From the NCBI GenBank assembly GCA_945859605.1, contig OX243822.1:23112144-23176143 (forward strand): a stretch of DNA of 64,000 nt, in the 5' to 3' direction. Shown in pieces: positions 35,601 to 45,558 of the stretch. The stretch's first letter is position 1; the number at the start of each line of letters is the position of its first letter. A model generated the notes under the pieces. It saw only the letters and a program-made list of their open reading frames with translations, did no database searches and was not told the DNA's origin. The position numbers and the translations under genes are program-made. Source of the stretch: Lumbricus rubellus (taxonomy: Eukaryota > Annelida > Clitellata > Crassiclitellata > Lumbricidae).

Positions 35601-37861
35601 AAATTCGATATAGTGGTACTTGCACATTTTAAGAAATATAGTTAGATAGAAAAGTGTAACAGAGTAAAAAGTGACAAATATAAAAACAGCAAGAACACCA
35701 TTGAGAGCTCAAGCTGCATGGCCTATCCTAAGTATGCTTAAATTGTAATTTTTATATACTGTTTAAATCTTTCATGCCAGTTGACTGTGTTCCACACACC
35801 ATTCAGAGGTGATGAAATGGCATCATCAAAACAACTACATGTGCATGCAAAATATTATGTATATCATAAAATACATATAGACAATATTCAAAAGTGAACA
35901 AATGCACATACTCTTTTATAATTAGGTACCATTTGAATTTTTTTTTACTGATTCAACACAGAGATCATAGTCTAAAGAAGTGACGTGAAGGTCCTCACTG
36001 ATAATTATAAAGTTCTCTTTAAAGACCAGGTTTATGTAGATTTCGTTAAGATACTGAAACTTATTTTTGTGTCAGTACTGGAGAGCTAAAAAAAGCAATA
36101 GGAATAAAGTCTAGAATATAAAGCCGTTCAATTTAACAAGATAAATTTATATGCTCCACACTTTGTAGGAAGTAAGAGAGTTACCGAAGCCCATCCACAT
36201 CCAGATTTCTTCATTGGGTTAACAATCTTCTTACAGTGTATCGCCCAAGCACTCGGCGAACTGAACACACGTCCAGCTTCTCGCCACTTAATCTTGCCAT
36301 CTGGTAATAAGTCAGCAGTAAATTTCTGCCCCTGGAGAAAAAAAAACAATACTAACAATTGCGGCTTTCCCTAAATACACACCATATTTATTGTTGTATT
36401 TATATCTGTTTACTGTGGAAACACTGTACATGCAAAAATTCTTGTTCTGTTTCTCTGTGAGTTTTCCAATGGGTTTCATGACAGTATGTAACGATAATGT
36501 ATGTATATATGAATCCATCGAGGCATTATTTGGTGTAGTCATAAGAGACATTTCTCAAGCGTCTCAAAGCACCACCAGTGACTAACAGTTGAGATCACTT
36601 CAATGACTCAAATCGGTCATGCTCGAATTAGATGAAAAGATCCAGTTAAAAAGCAGCGTACGTGGTCCGTATGCAACAGTGCTAGATCATACATCAGGTA
36701 GATGCATCTGATGCAGTCGTGTACATTAAGACGGCTTGCAATCAAATATTACGTTAAGGCAGCTTGTGAACAATATACTTATAACCACATAAAATCCTTG
36801 ACAAAAATGACAAATAAGTCTGGCACACAATTATAACACCTGAAAGTTCCAACTGTTCTAACATGTCCGAAATTGCTGAGCAATACTGGAGTCTGCATTG
36901 TAATATGCAACTTCTATTGAGCCCAGGGCAGGTAGGAAACTATTTTTGCACCATGTGCCAGGCGTAAATCAAGTGCCTAAAAATATCTACTTTAATACCA
37001 ATAACAACAATTATTGCTTTAAAAAAATAGAATGAAACTTCTGTTATTTATTATTCATTATAACCCACAAGCAAAACTTTTATTGCCATCAAGACAGTTA
37101 ATTTTGTCGATATTTTCCATTTTTCCATCACCATTTGCCTTAAATGCAAAATTAATGCTTAATTTTTCACTCAAACATTTCACATTATAATTGCTCACCA
37201 TACTGCTTGCTTACTCTGGAAATTTGCCACTCGACATCACAAAATAAGGAGAAATAATCAAACAAGCCCAAGTTAATCGACACAAATTTTTAACGATTAA
37301 TAAATCAAATTAAAATCATTAAAACCTGCAGCGCAAAAATAAAAAACTCACAATAATTACATTGCCTTGGTATTACTAATTAATTACCATCCTACAGTAG
37401 CTGAAGAGATGGTCATCTAACAGACCCAGTGTAATTTAAATGAAACCTACATAAAACTTCTTACAGCATGTGTATAAAGGCTAGAATAGGCTTAGAAAGA
37501 GACAAATTCAAATTTAAGCAGAAGAATTTATTAGAGGGCATAACAAATCAACCAACCAAGTAGTCAATGGACATGGCATCTTGACCTGGATGAATGACTC
37601 CATCAGCCATAAGCATTGCAAGTGTCACTCCACGTCCAGTAACAGCATGGCGTGCTTTCTGTGCTATTAACAAAGGATCCTCTGATCCTTTTAGAACTGA
37701 ATCAACATCTCCCTCTAGTTGACAGCAACCGTCACCATATTCCTCTTCATCGTCATAGTCTTCTGTCTCATTCTCGTCATCATTTTCCTCCTCCTTTGCA
37801 ATCAGAGAGTTACCATCTAATGTTGCAGCTGGCTCCACAACACCTACACAAAAACAAAACA

Positions 37862-37901
<40 letters not shown>

Positions 37902-40900
37902 TATAACATCAAAAAATAATGACATTTAACTGCACAATGTAATAATAAAACACCACCAACTCGATAAAGATGAGAAGGCATTTATTTACCACAGAGTCAC
38001 TCTGACCATAATATTTTATTCTATGCAAAATGGTTAACCTTGAGTGTTTTTTTGGGTAAAGCGGTCTCACTGTGTTTACAACTTTAATCCCGACCACAGA
38101 AGTCTTGGATGGGCTGCAGCCTGTTGACTTCAAAGTCTGAGAGACCCACAAAACCAAATTTGAGGTAAGACGAGTTAGAGAACACAGGGAGACAGTTTAC
38201 GGTTTACAATCAGTCAGAGCCGACCTGAAGTGATATACCGTATTGCCCACATCAAATAGAAACAGGTCATTTAATAATTTGCAACATTTGGCTCAGATTC
38301 AAATGTGTCCTTGCAAATTCATTTAATTAGTTAATAAAATGTATTCTGGCTCGCATGCAAGCAAATATTTTCATTCCTGAAACATTGACACTGCTTGCAT
38401 ATTGAGTATGAGTTCACATTAAGGTATGTGAGATGAACACATACGTAAACCCTCATACTCTGCATACTGCATAAATGCATCATTCTGTACAGTATATTCA
38501 TTCATTCATTCACTGCATATTCATTATACGGAAATACATGATGATGATGACGATGATGATTTCTCTGCCCAAAGGTTTATTTGCTTTACACTCTTGGGAT
38601 GAGATGAGTGAGGTGGTTTCCCGTTGCCTTCCTCACAGACAATTGTGGGTGAACAACTTGTCCAAAGTCGCTACGTAGTGGCCTGAGGTAGATTCGAAAG
38701 GTCTGCAACACATTGGTCACAAGGTGACGAACTTACCGCTACACCACTGCGTCCCATATAATATAATTATATACATGTATATTAGTCTAATATAAATCAG
38801 GTTGACAAGCCGTAACAGTGTTACAGCTAGAGATATCAAATGTGATTAGTAACACCCAAGAAAGTTCAGCATTGACTGGCAGCTAAGCGCCGTGGAACTA
38901 GGAGTTCACCTCGGAACTAGGAGTTCCCGTCGTAGCATAGTAAAGAGCCCGACACACTACAATGTTCGACACTGGGCAACAGAGATCACGCAGGTAAGAT
39001 GGAGCGCACCAAGAATGCAATGTACAAACAGAGCAGTGAGATATATTGGGCTACAGGCAGCCAACGCATCACGCATGTAGGCAGAGATTTGCCAGTTCCA
39101 CATATGCAAGAGTGCTTAGGGCATACCTGTTCATATTGACAGTTACAATTGACAGTCAAATCTTGGTCATGGTCTTGAAAAACCAAGAACACGACTTTCG
39201 GTCTCAGAAGACCAAGACTTTTGGTTTCAAGACCAGGGCTTTCAGCCTCAAGACCAAGACTTTCGGTCTCAAGATCAAGATTAGCACACTCAAGACCAGG
39301 ACCTTGGTCTCGACGATAACAAGACTGGTAAAAGCAGGATTCATAGAAAGAACGTTTGATAAATGAAAATTGGATCGCTGGTTTTCTATCTGAAATGGAA
39401 CTTGGATGCATCGTGAAATACATGATGAAAAACATCAATCTATCTTCCATTTCTCAAACTTTTGAAGCTATAATTATGTTTCGCCGGGCATTTATGCTAC
39501 TGTCGGCAAGCAGCCGTTTGGTTTGTATGCTGGAATGCAGTTGATAGATGTCGTCTCTAGGTAGCTGCGCCATAGGTCGCTGTGCTCTATTTTTATTGCA
39601 ATCGTTGGCAGCCATATTCTTTGGAGTACGGGCAGCCAGTCTTCGGGATTACCCCTAACCGACACGTCGGTCCTGGATACTATAATTATGCCGATGAGTC
39701 GAGTAAGATAAATGCATTATGTGCATCCACAAATCGGTAAACGTGTAGTTTAGCATCGTAAATTATTTTCACGCTTATAATGGCAGAAAAAGCGCTGTGA
39801 AATATTTATGCTAACGTGCTATTGCCTAACTGATGTATTACTAAACCTAGAATTTGTTTAAAAGAAGGAAATCGATTGAAAAATTATAATATTTTGTCAT
39901 AACAAACCACCAATCGAAGTTGTTGTTCAATTATGACCCTTTCCGGAAGTTGCGTGCGGCAAGTGTGCAATGAGACAGCACGCAAAAATAAGTAAGTAAG
40001 TAAATGTCCAGCCTCTATTTAAATTGGTTTTATGAATCCAACTTCTGTTTCATGAATAATTATTTGTCATCAATCCAGCTCCAGTTTAAGCTAGAATATT
40101 CTTATTAACCCAGCTTCTATTTCTCGCCCGTTATTTTCGTCAACCCAGCTTCTATTTCAGAGATAAAAATACCCTCATCCAGCTTCCATTACTTAAGCGT
40201 TCTTGCATCAATCCGGCTTCTATTTCAGATCTAGAAACACGGTCATCCAGCTTCCATTACCTAAGCGTTATTTTCGTCATTCCAGCTTCCATTTCACCCG
40301 TAAAAGAACCGTCATCCAGATTCTGTTTCTCTTGCATTTTTTCATCAATCCAACCTTCATTTCATCTGTAAAAAGCTTTCATGCAGCTTCCATTTCTCAT
40401 TTTGAACTTAGGGCCGCAGTCTCGACGTACACGTTATTTATAGTCGCATATACGTCGATGGAGAGGTACCTCAACTTCCGGTCAGATGTTGTGGTTCAAT
40501 GGCGATTCGAACGCCGATTTCGCATGTGAAATGTTACATTTTAAAAGCTCATTTTATGTCAATATTCTTGTTCCTAAGAAATCTTAAGTGTGCTATTCGA
40601 TGAGTTGGTCAAATATACGCTGTTAGGAATAATTTGCTGCGCTCTCTGAATCAAAATAAGCGTGAAAATAATTTACGATGCTAAACTACACGTTTACCCA
40701 CAAATCTATAAAGAGGAAACAGTGTGTGTGTGTGTGTCTGTTTAACCGGGATGCATTTCCACAGTTTTTGAGACTTTCACTTCAAACCTTCACTACTGTG
40801 TCGGTCTCGGCATGGGACACATGTCATGTTCGGTCGATTTTACCAATTAATCAGTGCACATATATTTGGATATGTTTCAGTCCGGGCGTACTATAAGACG

Positions 40901-40980
40901 ATAATATAAGACAATACGTCTTCAAATGACGATAGGCCTATCACGGAGACGACTAACTTACTTTCAGAATGATCTTCCAT
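21412..40980 (-). CDS. MPND: MPN domain-containing protein MPND (RAMA + JAMM/MPN), complete
   Basis: MPND is a nuclear JAMM-family protein with an N-terminal RAMA domain and a C-terminal MPN domain. I rebuilt 15 coding exons on the minus strand: 40980-40962, 37843-37557, 36331-36185, 35525-35442, 35055-35003, 34297-34266, 33146-33041, 31481-31385, 30620-30548, 29474-29398, 24807-24639, 24152-24082, 23325-23236, 22999-22907 and 21483-21412 (TGA). The lengths sum to 1,470 nt, giving 489 aa, close to the vertebrate protein (about 470). Every junction is GT-AG and in phase. Matches to the family include [86 protein letters not shown] and a short C-terminal helix. Intron 10 carries a LINE in the same orientation. 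Nothing in the reading frame looks broken. Confidence 0.93.
22004..22371. mobile_element. hAT MITE, same family as 45004-46294
   Basis: The ends are CATGGGCGGAGTTTG and AAACTCTGCCCATG; flanks TCTCCTGG and TCTCCCAG match at 6 of 8 bases. Its interior (ACTTGGGCTTTG, TTGATGACC, TTTTTAGTCAT) is shared with the element at 45.0 kb. It lies between the MPND terminal exon (21483-21412) and the exon 22999-22907. Confidence 0.75.
22640..22860 (+). mobile_element. LINE family B 3'-end fragment
   Basis: It ends GCGCTTCTGAGTAG, then GAAGCGCTTTACAAATG, the recurrent 3' end of a second LINE family in this window. Degenerate. Confidence 0.5.
24639..24807 (-). CDS. MPND: JAMM metalloprotease exon of MPND
   Basis: The exon encodes [17 protein letters not shown], the JAMM zinc-binding pattern HxH-x7-S-x2-D, with His342, His344, Ser352 and Asp355 of the rebuilt protein. 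The upstream catalytic Glu is Glu285 in [10 protein letters not shown] (exon 30620-30548). All zinc and catalytic positions are kept, so the MPN domain is predicted to be MPN+ (active-site type). Confidence 0.9.
24876..28440 (-). mobile_element. Near-full-length L2/CR1-type LINE (family A) in an MPND intron
   Basis: The element runs on the minus strand and ends in a 3' UTR followed by an (ATT)n tail at 24876-24897. The 5' boundary is approximate. No clear target-site duplication was found. GC content and codon use are well above the flanking introns. Related fragments lie at 6,793-10,200 (minus) and 32,275-32,640 (plus). Confidence 0.85.
24964..28218 (-). CDS. LINE ORF: APE endonuclease + reverse transcriptase, uninterrupted
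   Basis: From the first in-frame ATG (28,218) an uninterrupted 1,084-codon frame reaches the stop at 24,964. The open frame extends 71 codons further upstream without an ATG. Endonuclease landmarks: [42 protein letters not shown] landmarks: [48 protein letters not shown] (near residue 800), [10 protein letters not shown]. The C-terminal tail ([20 protein letters not shown]) is typical of the L2/CR1 group. No separate ORF1 was found. No frameshift or stop was seen, so this copy may be recent and possibly competent. Confidence 0.9.
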   Translation of the reverse strand: MRDVRFGSVLLLSLRFTGPRPDCAVCRRVAELGLRRRTRGCRAGLHCVRSRRPYVLTTSALCTVAVITGNRPLRHPAVGHVVDPASGPSTSVASSSAPVKDARRRDCLIRPAMQRHVFHQTRQVRCATLNVRSVGNKVDVVGQCWRDAELDVLGLTETWHEDADDVSLRRLRSTGLQLLERARPARPGARTDDIYYQNHGGVAVIASTAVRLTKITAPFEPTTFEHLIARTTVSGSSFVFAVVYRPGSAAPTAAFFDEFRSLLEFLSSFAMPYVITGDLNIHFERPDDPMTLRATELLETFDAVQSVTVATHDGGGRLDVVVTRVDEKPSVIDVTIVPRRASDHRLVTWPFIAAPVETPVYKTQTRRSWRRFDVDRFRSDLADSCLCDDTLGPSSHDDVSAAALRFDEVVAALLDVHAPMTEITCRVRSSSDKWYDAECRSAKRHARRLERRYKKARLETDRKCWVESLGSMHRLVQSKRRSFWRSKIDTQRDPASIWRTINDGLGKGKEGVQSPAPGLSAEAFADYFDQKVSDVRSATDGAPPPVFRDIATDDRFLAFSPVTSDIVCRMVNDAVDKYSMKDPMPTWLLKSCIDLLAPYIVSVFNSSLSSGAFPTYYKDAYVTPRLKKPTLPPCELSSYRPISNLSFLSKLLERVVSIQLTEFLSSAGLLPVHQSAYRKHHSTETALLKVVTDLTEAIDAGNHALLGLLDLSAAFDTVDHDVLVERLSRTYGIRSTALDWLRSYLFNRRQTVLFDGVFSTIRSLFCGVPQGSVLGPLLFLLYTADVGELATNLGLASHFYADDSQLYTWGHPSTVEQQRGRMELGIERIADWMRSNRLRLNPEKTDFLWCATRRRCLHLDTGALSVCGALIRPSTSVRDLGVLLESDLSMRRHIAWTVGCCFRQLRLIRSCIKSLPFEAARVAVAAFVTSKVDRCNSLLAGAPACLLDGLQSVLNAAARLVCNRRKYDHVTPLLRDVLHWLPVPSRIEFKLCLLVFKSLHGAAPKYLRDCCIETHSSAAGLRLRSSERSDLRVRRMRTCFGDRAFSVAGPRCWNSLPLAIRSAGSVDSFKARLKSHLFARAYPV
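29029..29254 (+). mobile_element. tRNA-derived SINE
   Basis: A box-like TGGTGTAGTGATGAGC (from 29042) and B box GGTTCGAATC (29075-29084) have tRNA-like spacing. The body ends with GTCGGGAGCGACTTGGAG and GCTATAGAAATAC, then an AATA-type tail. The 3' part resembles LINE family B ends, as expected for a SINE mobilised by that LINE. Confidence 0.75.
29540..29615 (-). mobile_element. LINE family B tail fragment
   Basis: The minus strand gives GAGTGCCTCTGAGTAG, then GGGCACTATGAGAAGTG and a short CATA-type tail. Confidence 0.5.
32082..32270. repeat. (CTGT)n-rich low-complexity tract
   Basis: TCTGTCTGTCTG and TCTCTCTC units, imperfect; frames through it are repeat artefacts. Confidence 0.8.
32275..32640 (+). 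mobile_element. LINE family A 3' end, 5'-truncated
   Basis: 32302-32520 encodes the conserved C-terminus ([31 protein letters not shown]). A 3' UTR with GTGTTACTGCTCCATAG and an (ATT)n tail follow. It is the same family as the full copy at 24.9-28.4 kb, in opposite orientation. Confidence 0.8.
33220..33945 (+). mobile_element. LINE family B fragment with GAAT tail
   Basis: The decayed C-terminal RT region includes [16 protein letters not shown]. It ends GGAGTGCTTCTGAGTAG, GGGGCGCTATATAAATC, then GAATGAATG. It overlaps no MPND exon. Confidence 0.7.
35442..37843 (-). CDS. MPND: RAMA-domain exons of MPND
   Basis: Three exons (37843-37557, 36331-36185, 35525-35442) first encode an acidic stretch rich in D/E, then the RAMA domain from about residue 77 to 175. 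The domain reads [20 protein letters not shown], then [53 protein letters not shown]. Its RAMA hallmarks (GxxF...G.I.w...F.SPS.wA) are intact. RAMA modules are thought to recognise DNA or modified bases. Confidence 0.88.
37863..37900. repeat. (AC)n microsatellite next to an MPND acceptor
   Basis: About 19 AC units lie roughly 20 bp upstream (minus sense) of the MPND exon 37843-37557. Confidence 0.9.
38545..38760 (-). mobile_element. tRNA-derived SINE
   Basis: The minus strand starts GGGACGCAGTGGTGTAGCGG with an A box (TGGTGTAGCGGTAAG) and a B-box-like CTTTCGAATCT. The body contains AAGGCAACGGGAAACC. The tail is CATCATC-like near 38,545. It lies in MPND intron 1. Confidence 0.7.
39165..39330. 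repeat. ~22-bp tandem repeat (CAAGACCAAGACTTTCGGTCT)
   Basis: About six imperfect units give repetitive frames on both strands. In MPND intron 1. Confidence 0.75.
39736..40698. mobile_element. Merlin-like non-autonomous DNA element with minisatellite core
   Basis: Terminal repeats of at least 41 bp (GGTAAACGTGTAGTTTAGCA, then TCGTAAATTATTTTCACGC) are perfect or nearly so. They are flanked by 8-bp duplications CACAAATC (39728-39735, 40699-40706). GG...CC termini with 8-bp duplications fit the Merlin superfamily better than hAT. The interior (40010-40420) repeats a TCCAGCTTCCATTTC motif about ten times. It sits in MPND intron 1. Confidence 0.7.
40962..40980 (-). CDS. MPND: MPND first coding exon (start codon)
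   Basis: A 19-nt coding piece, ATG then EDHSE plus one base, is followed by the donor A|GTAAGT. The single leftover A joins the GT that opens the exon at 37843 to make Ser. A 3.1-kb intron follows, holding a Merlin-like element, a SINE and a tandem repeat. The start is chosen because it gives a strong donor and the right phase. Confidence 0.7.
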
Positions 40981-41335
40981 TATGCCGATAAGTCGTCGCT
41001 AGAGATAGTATAAGATTTGAGCAACTGCTATAAAAAAATACAATGAAACAATATTTTCTGCACGACTGCGCCAGTATCCGATACCGGTACACTTTATTGT
41101 CTTTATTATTATTAATCCAAGACAAGGACTCGAATGTATGTCAAGCCATAATACATATTCATATTCATGTTTGTTTTCTTTCAAATGAAAAATCAATGAA
41201 TCCCATATAGACGGGGAGACAAAAAGAGACACCTAAGAAAAACTGATGACAAGCAAATCTCTACATGAACTTAATCCATACACTGTGTAGTAAGTCCTGG
41301 TGAAGATACACACAGATCCGACGACAATTAATATA

Positions 41336-42240
41336 CAGGGTGGGCCAAAAAAGACGCCTCTGAGTTTTTTGCCAATATAGACCATGTTTGGAATATGAAA
41401 ATTACACTGTTAGAAGCAAATCACGTAAAAATTTGCTAATAGACGTTTCTATACTAATCTGACCCTGCTGAAAACGAAAATCGCGGTTTGCAAGCTAGAA
41501 TTTTTGGGGTTGCATGGGAAAACAAGATGGCGGACAAACTGGCGATCAGTTGCTTCACATGTCAATAAGTTAAGTACTGTATGTGATAGGAACACGATTT
41601 TAGACTTTAAATTAAAATTATAGGTTTCAAGAGATGCAATGGAACCAAAAACACACAAGCAGCACTGCAAAAAAATCAAAATGGCGGACAAAATGGCGGC
41701 CAGAAGCTTAAACGGCTATAAGTGAAGTTATGTATGCAATGGAAACATGATCTCAAGTTCTAAATCAACATTTTCGGGGTCAAGGAATACGATGGAACCA
41801 ATGTCACATATGAGGCACTGCAAGAAAACCAAAATGGCGGACAAAATGGCGACCAGAATCTTAAAATGGCCCTAAGTTAAGTCATGTTTGCAATGGAAAC
41901 ATGATCTCAGGTTCTAAATCAAAATTTTCGAGGTCAAGGAATACGATGGAACCAATGGCACATATTGTGTAGCACGCAATGAAAACAAAATGGAGGCCAG
42001 AAGCCTAAAATGGCTATAAATTAAGTCATATATCTAATGGAAACATGATTTCAGAGTCTAATTCAACATTTTCAAGGTCAAGGGATGTGATGGAATCAAT
42101 ATCACACAGGTGGCATTGCCAATAAACCAAAATGGCGGACGAAATGGCGGCCAGAATCTCAAAATGGCTACGAGTGAAGTCATGTAGGGCCTATATGCAA
42201 TAGGAACATGCATGATTTCAGCTTTTACCAGGTATTTGCG
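41336..42240. repeat. ~150-bp tandem array rich in AAAATGGCGG, upstream of MPND
   Basis: It opens with ACAGGGTGGGCCAAAAAA after TA, as mariner-type elements do. Then come about five imperfect 145-155-bp units, each with one or two AAAATGGCGGAC/GCC motifs (near 41522, 41677, 41831, 41985, 42129). The array lies 0.36-1.26 kb upstream of the MPND ATG. Confidence 0.8.
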
Positions 42241-42519
42241 AGATGACATCTAGGACCCATGCTGTGGAATTTATCTACAATATTCACTTATTTGGCCAGA
42301 TAATGATCATGCAAATTATCACAACTACCTCAGCAAGTCTTAAACCAATTAAAGAGTCTTCGTCAAAAGAACATAGCTACAGAGAATGCAATCCACGAGC
42401 TAACCAGAAGCTCAGCTTAGTCTGCCAAACTGAAGAGTGTATTGTCACTAGACACCCAGGGTGGAAAAACAGAGTTCTTGCAGATACAATGAGGCTAATA
42501 TCTCAAAGCACCGCCTAAT

Positions 42520-42670
42520 CAACACACAGACCCTGTAGGCAATCCGCTGCGGGAAAGGGAGCCAATGCAAGACATCCCGCATATGATATGAGACATGACC
42601 AAATTTGCGATATGCCCATAAGTCGCAACGCAGTTCATGTGACCCGTTCCAGACAAATTATTGATGGACA
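42520..42670 (-). mobile_element. LINE family B fragment
   Basis: Contains the recurrent GCAATCCGCTGCGGGAAAGG and TGACCAAATTTGCGATATG segments also found at 46.55 and 56.7 kb. Confidence 0.6.
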
Positions 42671-42979
42671 AGCAATGGTACAAGCAATAGGAAACCTTCA
42701 AAGCAGAAAAAGGTGACCTGGCAGATACAGTGGTCATCGGTGTAAATGTACTCATGTCCTCTGGTTTCAATCTTACTTTTTGAACTCTCTCAGTCTCAAA
42801 CGATCATAATTATCTGGAAACTTCAGTTCTGTTTAGATCCCTGTCTTTTTGTGTGCCAGAGCTAGAGTTCTCTGTCTTAGGGCCACTTCTATTCATTTTG
42901 CACGTGGCAGATGGGCCTATTACTACTCTTATTTCCAGGCACTCTTTCTCACTGGTCATTTCTCATTTTTTCTGTACAT

Positions 42980-43290
42980 AATTATTACCAACTTTACTCG
43001 CTCCTCCTATATCCAACTGGGTTTTGCTCCGAAAGATCTAAGAGATCTAATTCGCTCTTCTCATTTTACAGCTTCTTTCCGACCTCTTCGCTCTTCGAAC
43101 TGCAATGATCCGTTTGTCCAGTAATCATGGACTACTTTGGCCCAAACTAGATCACCTTCCACCACTACCCTTTCCCTCTGGAATGCCCTCCTTTCCTCTT
43201 TGCGTGTTCTTCCTATATCTATTTCTACCTCTCCTCAAACTCCATTTCTTCTCTCGGGGTACTCACACTGGAAGTGATACTGAATGGTCA
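42980..43290 (+). mobile_element. Decayed LINE C-terminal fragment
   Basis: Pieces such as PKDLRDLIRSSH, FRPLRSSN and WNALLSSLRVLP, in shifted frames, resemble the C-terminus of L2/CR1 RT ORFs. Confidence 0.5.
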
Positions 43291-43420
43291 CAGCTAGTAG
43301 CTTCAAGTTACTTTACATTATTACATAAAACCAAACTTCGGAAAACATTTGCTTTCAATGACCAAGCAAACTTGAAGTTGCATTGTATCCACTAGGCTAA
43401 GGGCATGCATGCATACATTG

Positions 43421-43593
43421 CATAGGCGGAAATGTGGTATATAGAAGTTGGGGGGCGCGTATTTTTCTCCAATTGACCATATGCACGTCCTAACATTTAA
43501 GTATTGGAGGGACAAATGTATGGACGGTCTTCCCACAACAAACATTGAGGGGACCGTCCTCTGTCCCCCCTCCCCCACCAGTCTCCGCCCATG
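43421..43593. mobile_element. Short hAT MITE
   Basis: CATAGGCGGAAATG and AGTCTCCGCCCATG ends are of the same type as 14393-15995. No convincing duplication, perhaps masked by the flanking GCAT repeats. Confidence 0.6.
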
Positions 43594-45304
43594 CATGCAT
43601 GCACAACTCAGTTGGCTGAATTGTCTGGACAGACTGCGTACAGACATTAATATGCAGCATATACGCCTAATGATCCTAATGCCACATCCCTCTGTCTTTA
43701 CTCCCTCCTTTTTAGTAACGGATATAGCTTATAACCATCGAGCTTGACCACATAACTTCACTAGGCCTACCTTTTAGCTAGGCTAGAGATCGTCAGAACT
43801 GAACGTCATCTAGTGCATTCTATTTAAGCACAACTACTAGTCTGACATATTAATTTTATCTTTGCGTTATGACAATCTCCGCAAATGCCCTTTACAATAT
43901 TGACTGTTTAAGTTGCGTCTGTGTCAGCTTAGCACCTATAATGACGAGTAGGCTATTTTGATTGATTAATTACAAATAACACACACACCACGACACTGTA
44001 GGCTAGGCTACTCGTCCTTGAAAACGTGCAAATAATTCAATTAGAGCACCATAACCTCAAAAGAATTAGCGAAGAAGGCCTAGTATTGATTTTCGTATAA
44101 TAACTAATAAATATGCCATAATTGAATTGTTTTAGAACTCTTGAAACACTTAAATAGAATAATAATTAAAGTAAGATCGACGTTTGTTTACAACCCAGAC
44201 AGCATGCTTGCTACTGAATATTCATAAAGTGGAGTTTAATTAATGACGAAATTATGACGTTAGCTATTGAATATTCAAACTTCGGCGATTTACTAACGGT
44301 GAAATGGTGCGCTTTCTACTGAATATTCATAAAGCGGTGATTGGCTGATGCACCACTGCCAAAAACAGAGTTCGATACTAATTTGCTTCTTAAAAAGATG
44401 CAAATTGATCGTGAACTGTGTATCTATTTTTGCAATATCTACGCAAAAATATGTACACGAAAAAGTAAAATGTAGCTTGTCATCAGTTTTTCGGAGGTCT
44501 TACAGTGAGAATATTTTTAACGCTCGGACTAATAGGCGGATACTTCAAGACTAATAATTATTTGTTCTTGGGTTAACGGGGAAACGAACGAGCGGCGAAT
44601 GGACGATCGCTGAGGCGCAAAGCGGGAGAGGTTTTGGGAGGGATGTGCCCTCCCATTTTCTACTTTTTCACCATTTTTGCACTTGAATTGTAGCATCTTA
44701 CGCTGAATGTATCACGAAACGAGCGCGAGAGGTTGGAGATGTAAGCTTAGTTCGAAAATCAATCGATTCATTTATTAGAGCTGGCAGAGGCCCAACTAAA
44801 AAAAGAAAAGAAATGGAGATGTGGATCAAAAGTAGGCTAACCGCTAACACCAAGATTGCTCATCAGAGATCATATAATTATCAATCAATTAGAATTTATG
44901 TAGGCCTATAGCGCCCCTTCATTCAAGGTAACTACTCAGAGGCGCTCCCGGCCGAGATCAAGCGAAAAAGTCTTCAGCAGTTTGTGAAACTGAGAACAGT
45001 TTGCATGGGCGAAGTTTGGTTTTCGTTCTTGGAGGGGCCTAAAAAACTTGGGCTTTGGTTGGGGTGGAGACTTTGTCCACATAAAGCGGCGCCGAAATTT
45101 TATCTCTCGACCCAAAAAAGTTTATGACCCTTTTTTAGTCATCCAGTCGAAATTTCATAAAAAATTGTACTATTTTCTCGGCCAAAAAAGTTGATGACCT
45201 TTTTTTAGCCGTTCGATTGAAGTTTCATTCATGAAAAGAGCCATTTTCCCAAATATTTTTCCAGTGGGCTTTCTTGGGGGGGGGGGGCTAGCCCTGGGAA
45301 AAGT

Positions 45305-45558
45305 TGCTTTTACTCGCACGGCTCCAACAACACCAGCGGCAGCTACTCGATTAGCCGATGGAGCATGCAGAGTGTGGTCAGTCGGCAGTCGTACAATGAC
45401 ATCTCCCATAGCCTACTATGCATTCGTGCAGTGCAACCTCGCAACTCACAACACCAGTACGTTTTCCCTTTAACTTCTTTGTCTTTCAAATAAATGTATC
45501 CCTCAAATATAGCCTCATTTTTACCTCGAATACTAGTAACAAACTTTATTTTAGACAT
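45305..45558 (-). pseudogene. FLYWCH zinc-finger fragment, frameshifted
   Basis: From an ATG at 45,558 the minus strand reads MSKIKFVTSIRGKNEAIFEG, then YIYLKDKEVKGKTYWCCELR and GCTARMHS. That is the FLYWCH pattern: F, G-Y-Y, YW-C and C-x-AR. After an indel near 45,410 the sequence resumes in another frame as MGDVIVRLPTDHTLHAPSAN, then RVAAAGVVGAV, the usual continuation of FLYWCH domains in MULE-related and chimeric genes. It then runs into the hAT sequence and stops. It is a broken fragment, not a working gene. Confidence 0.75.
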
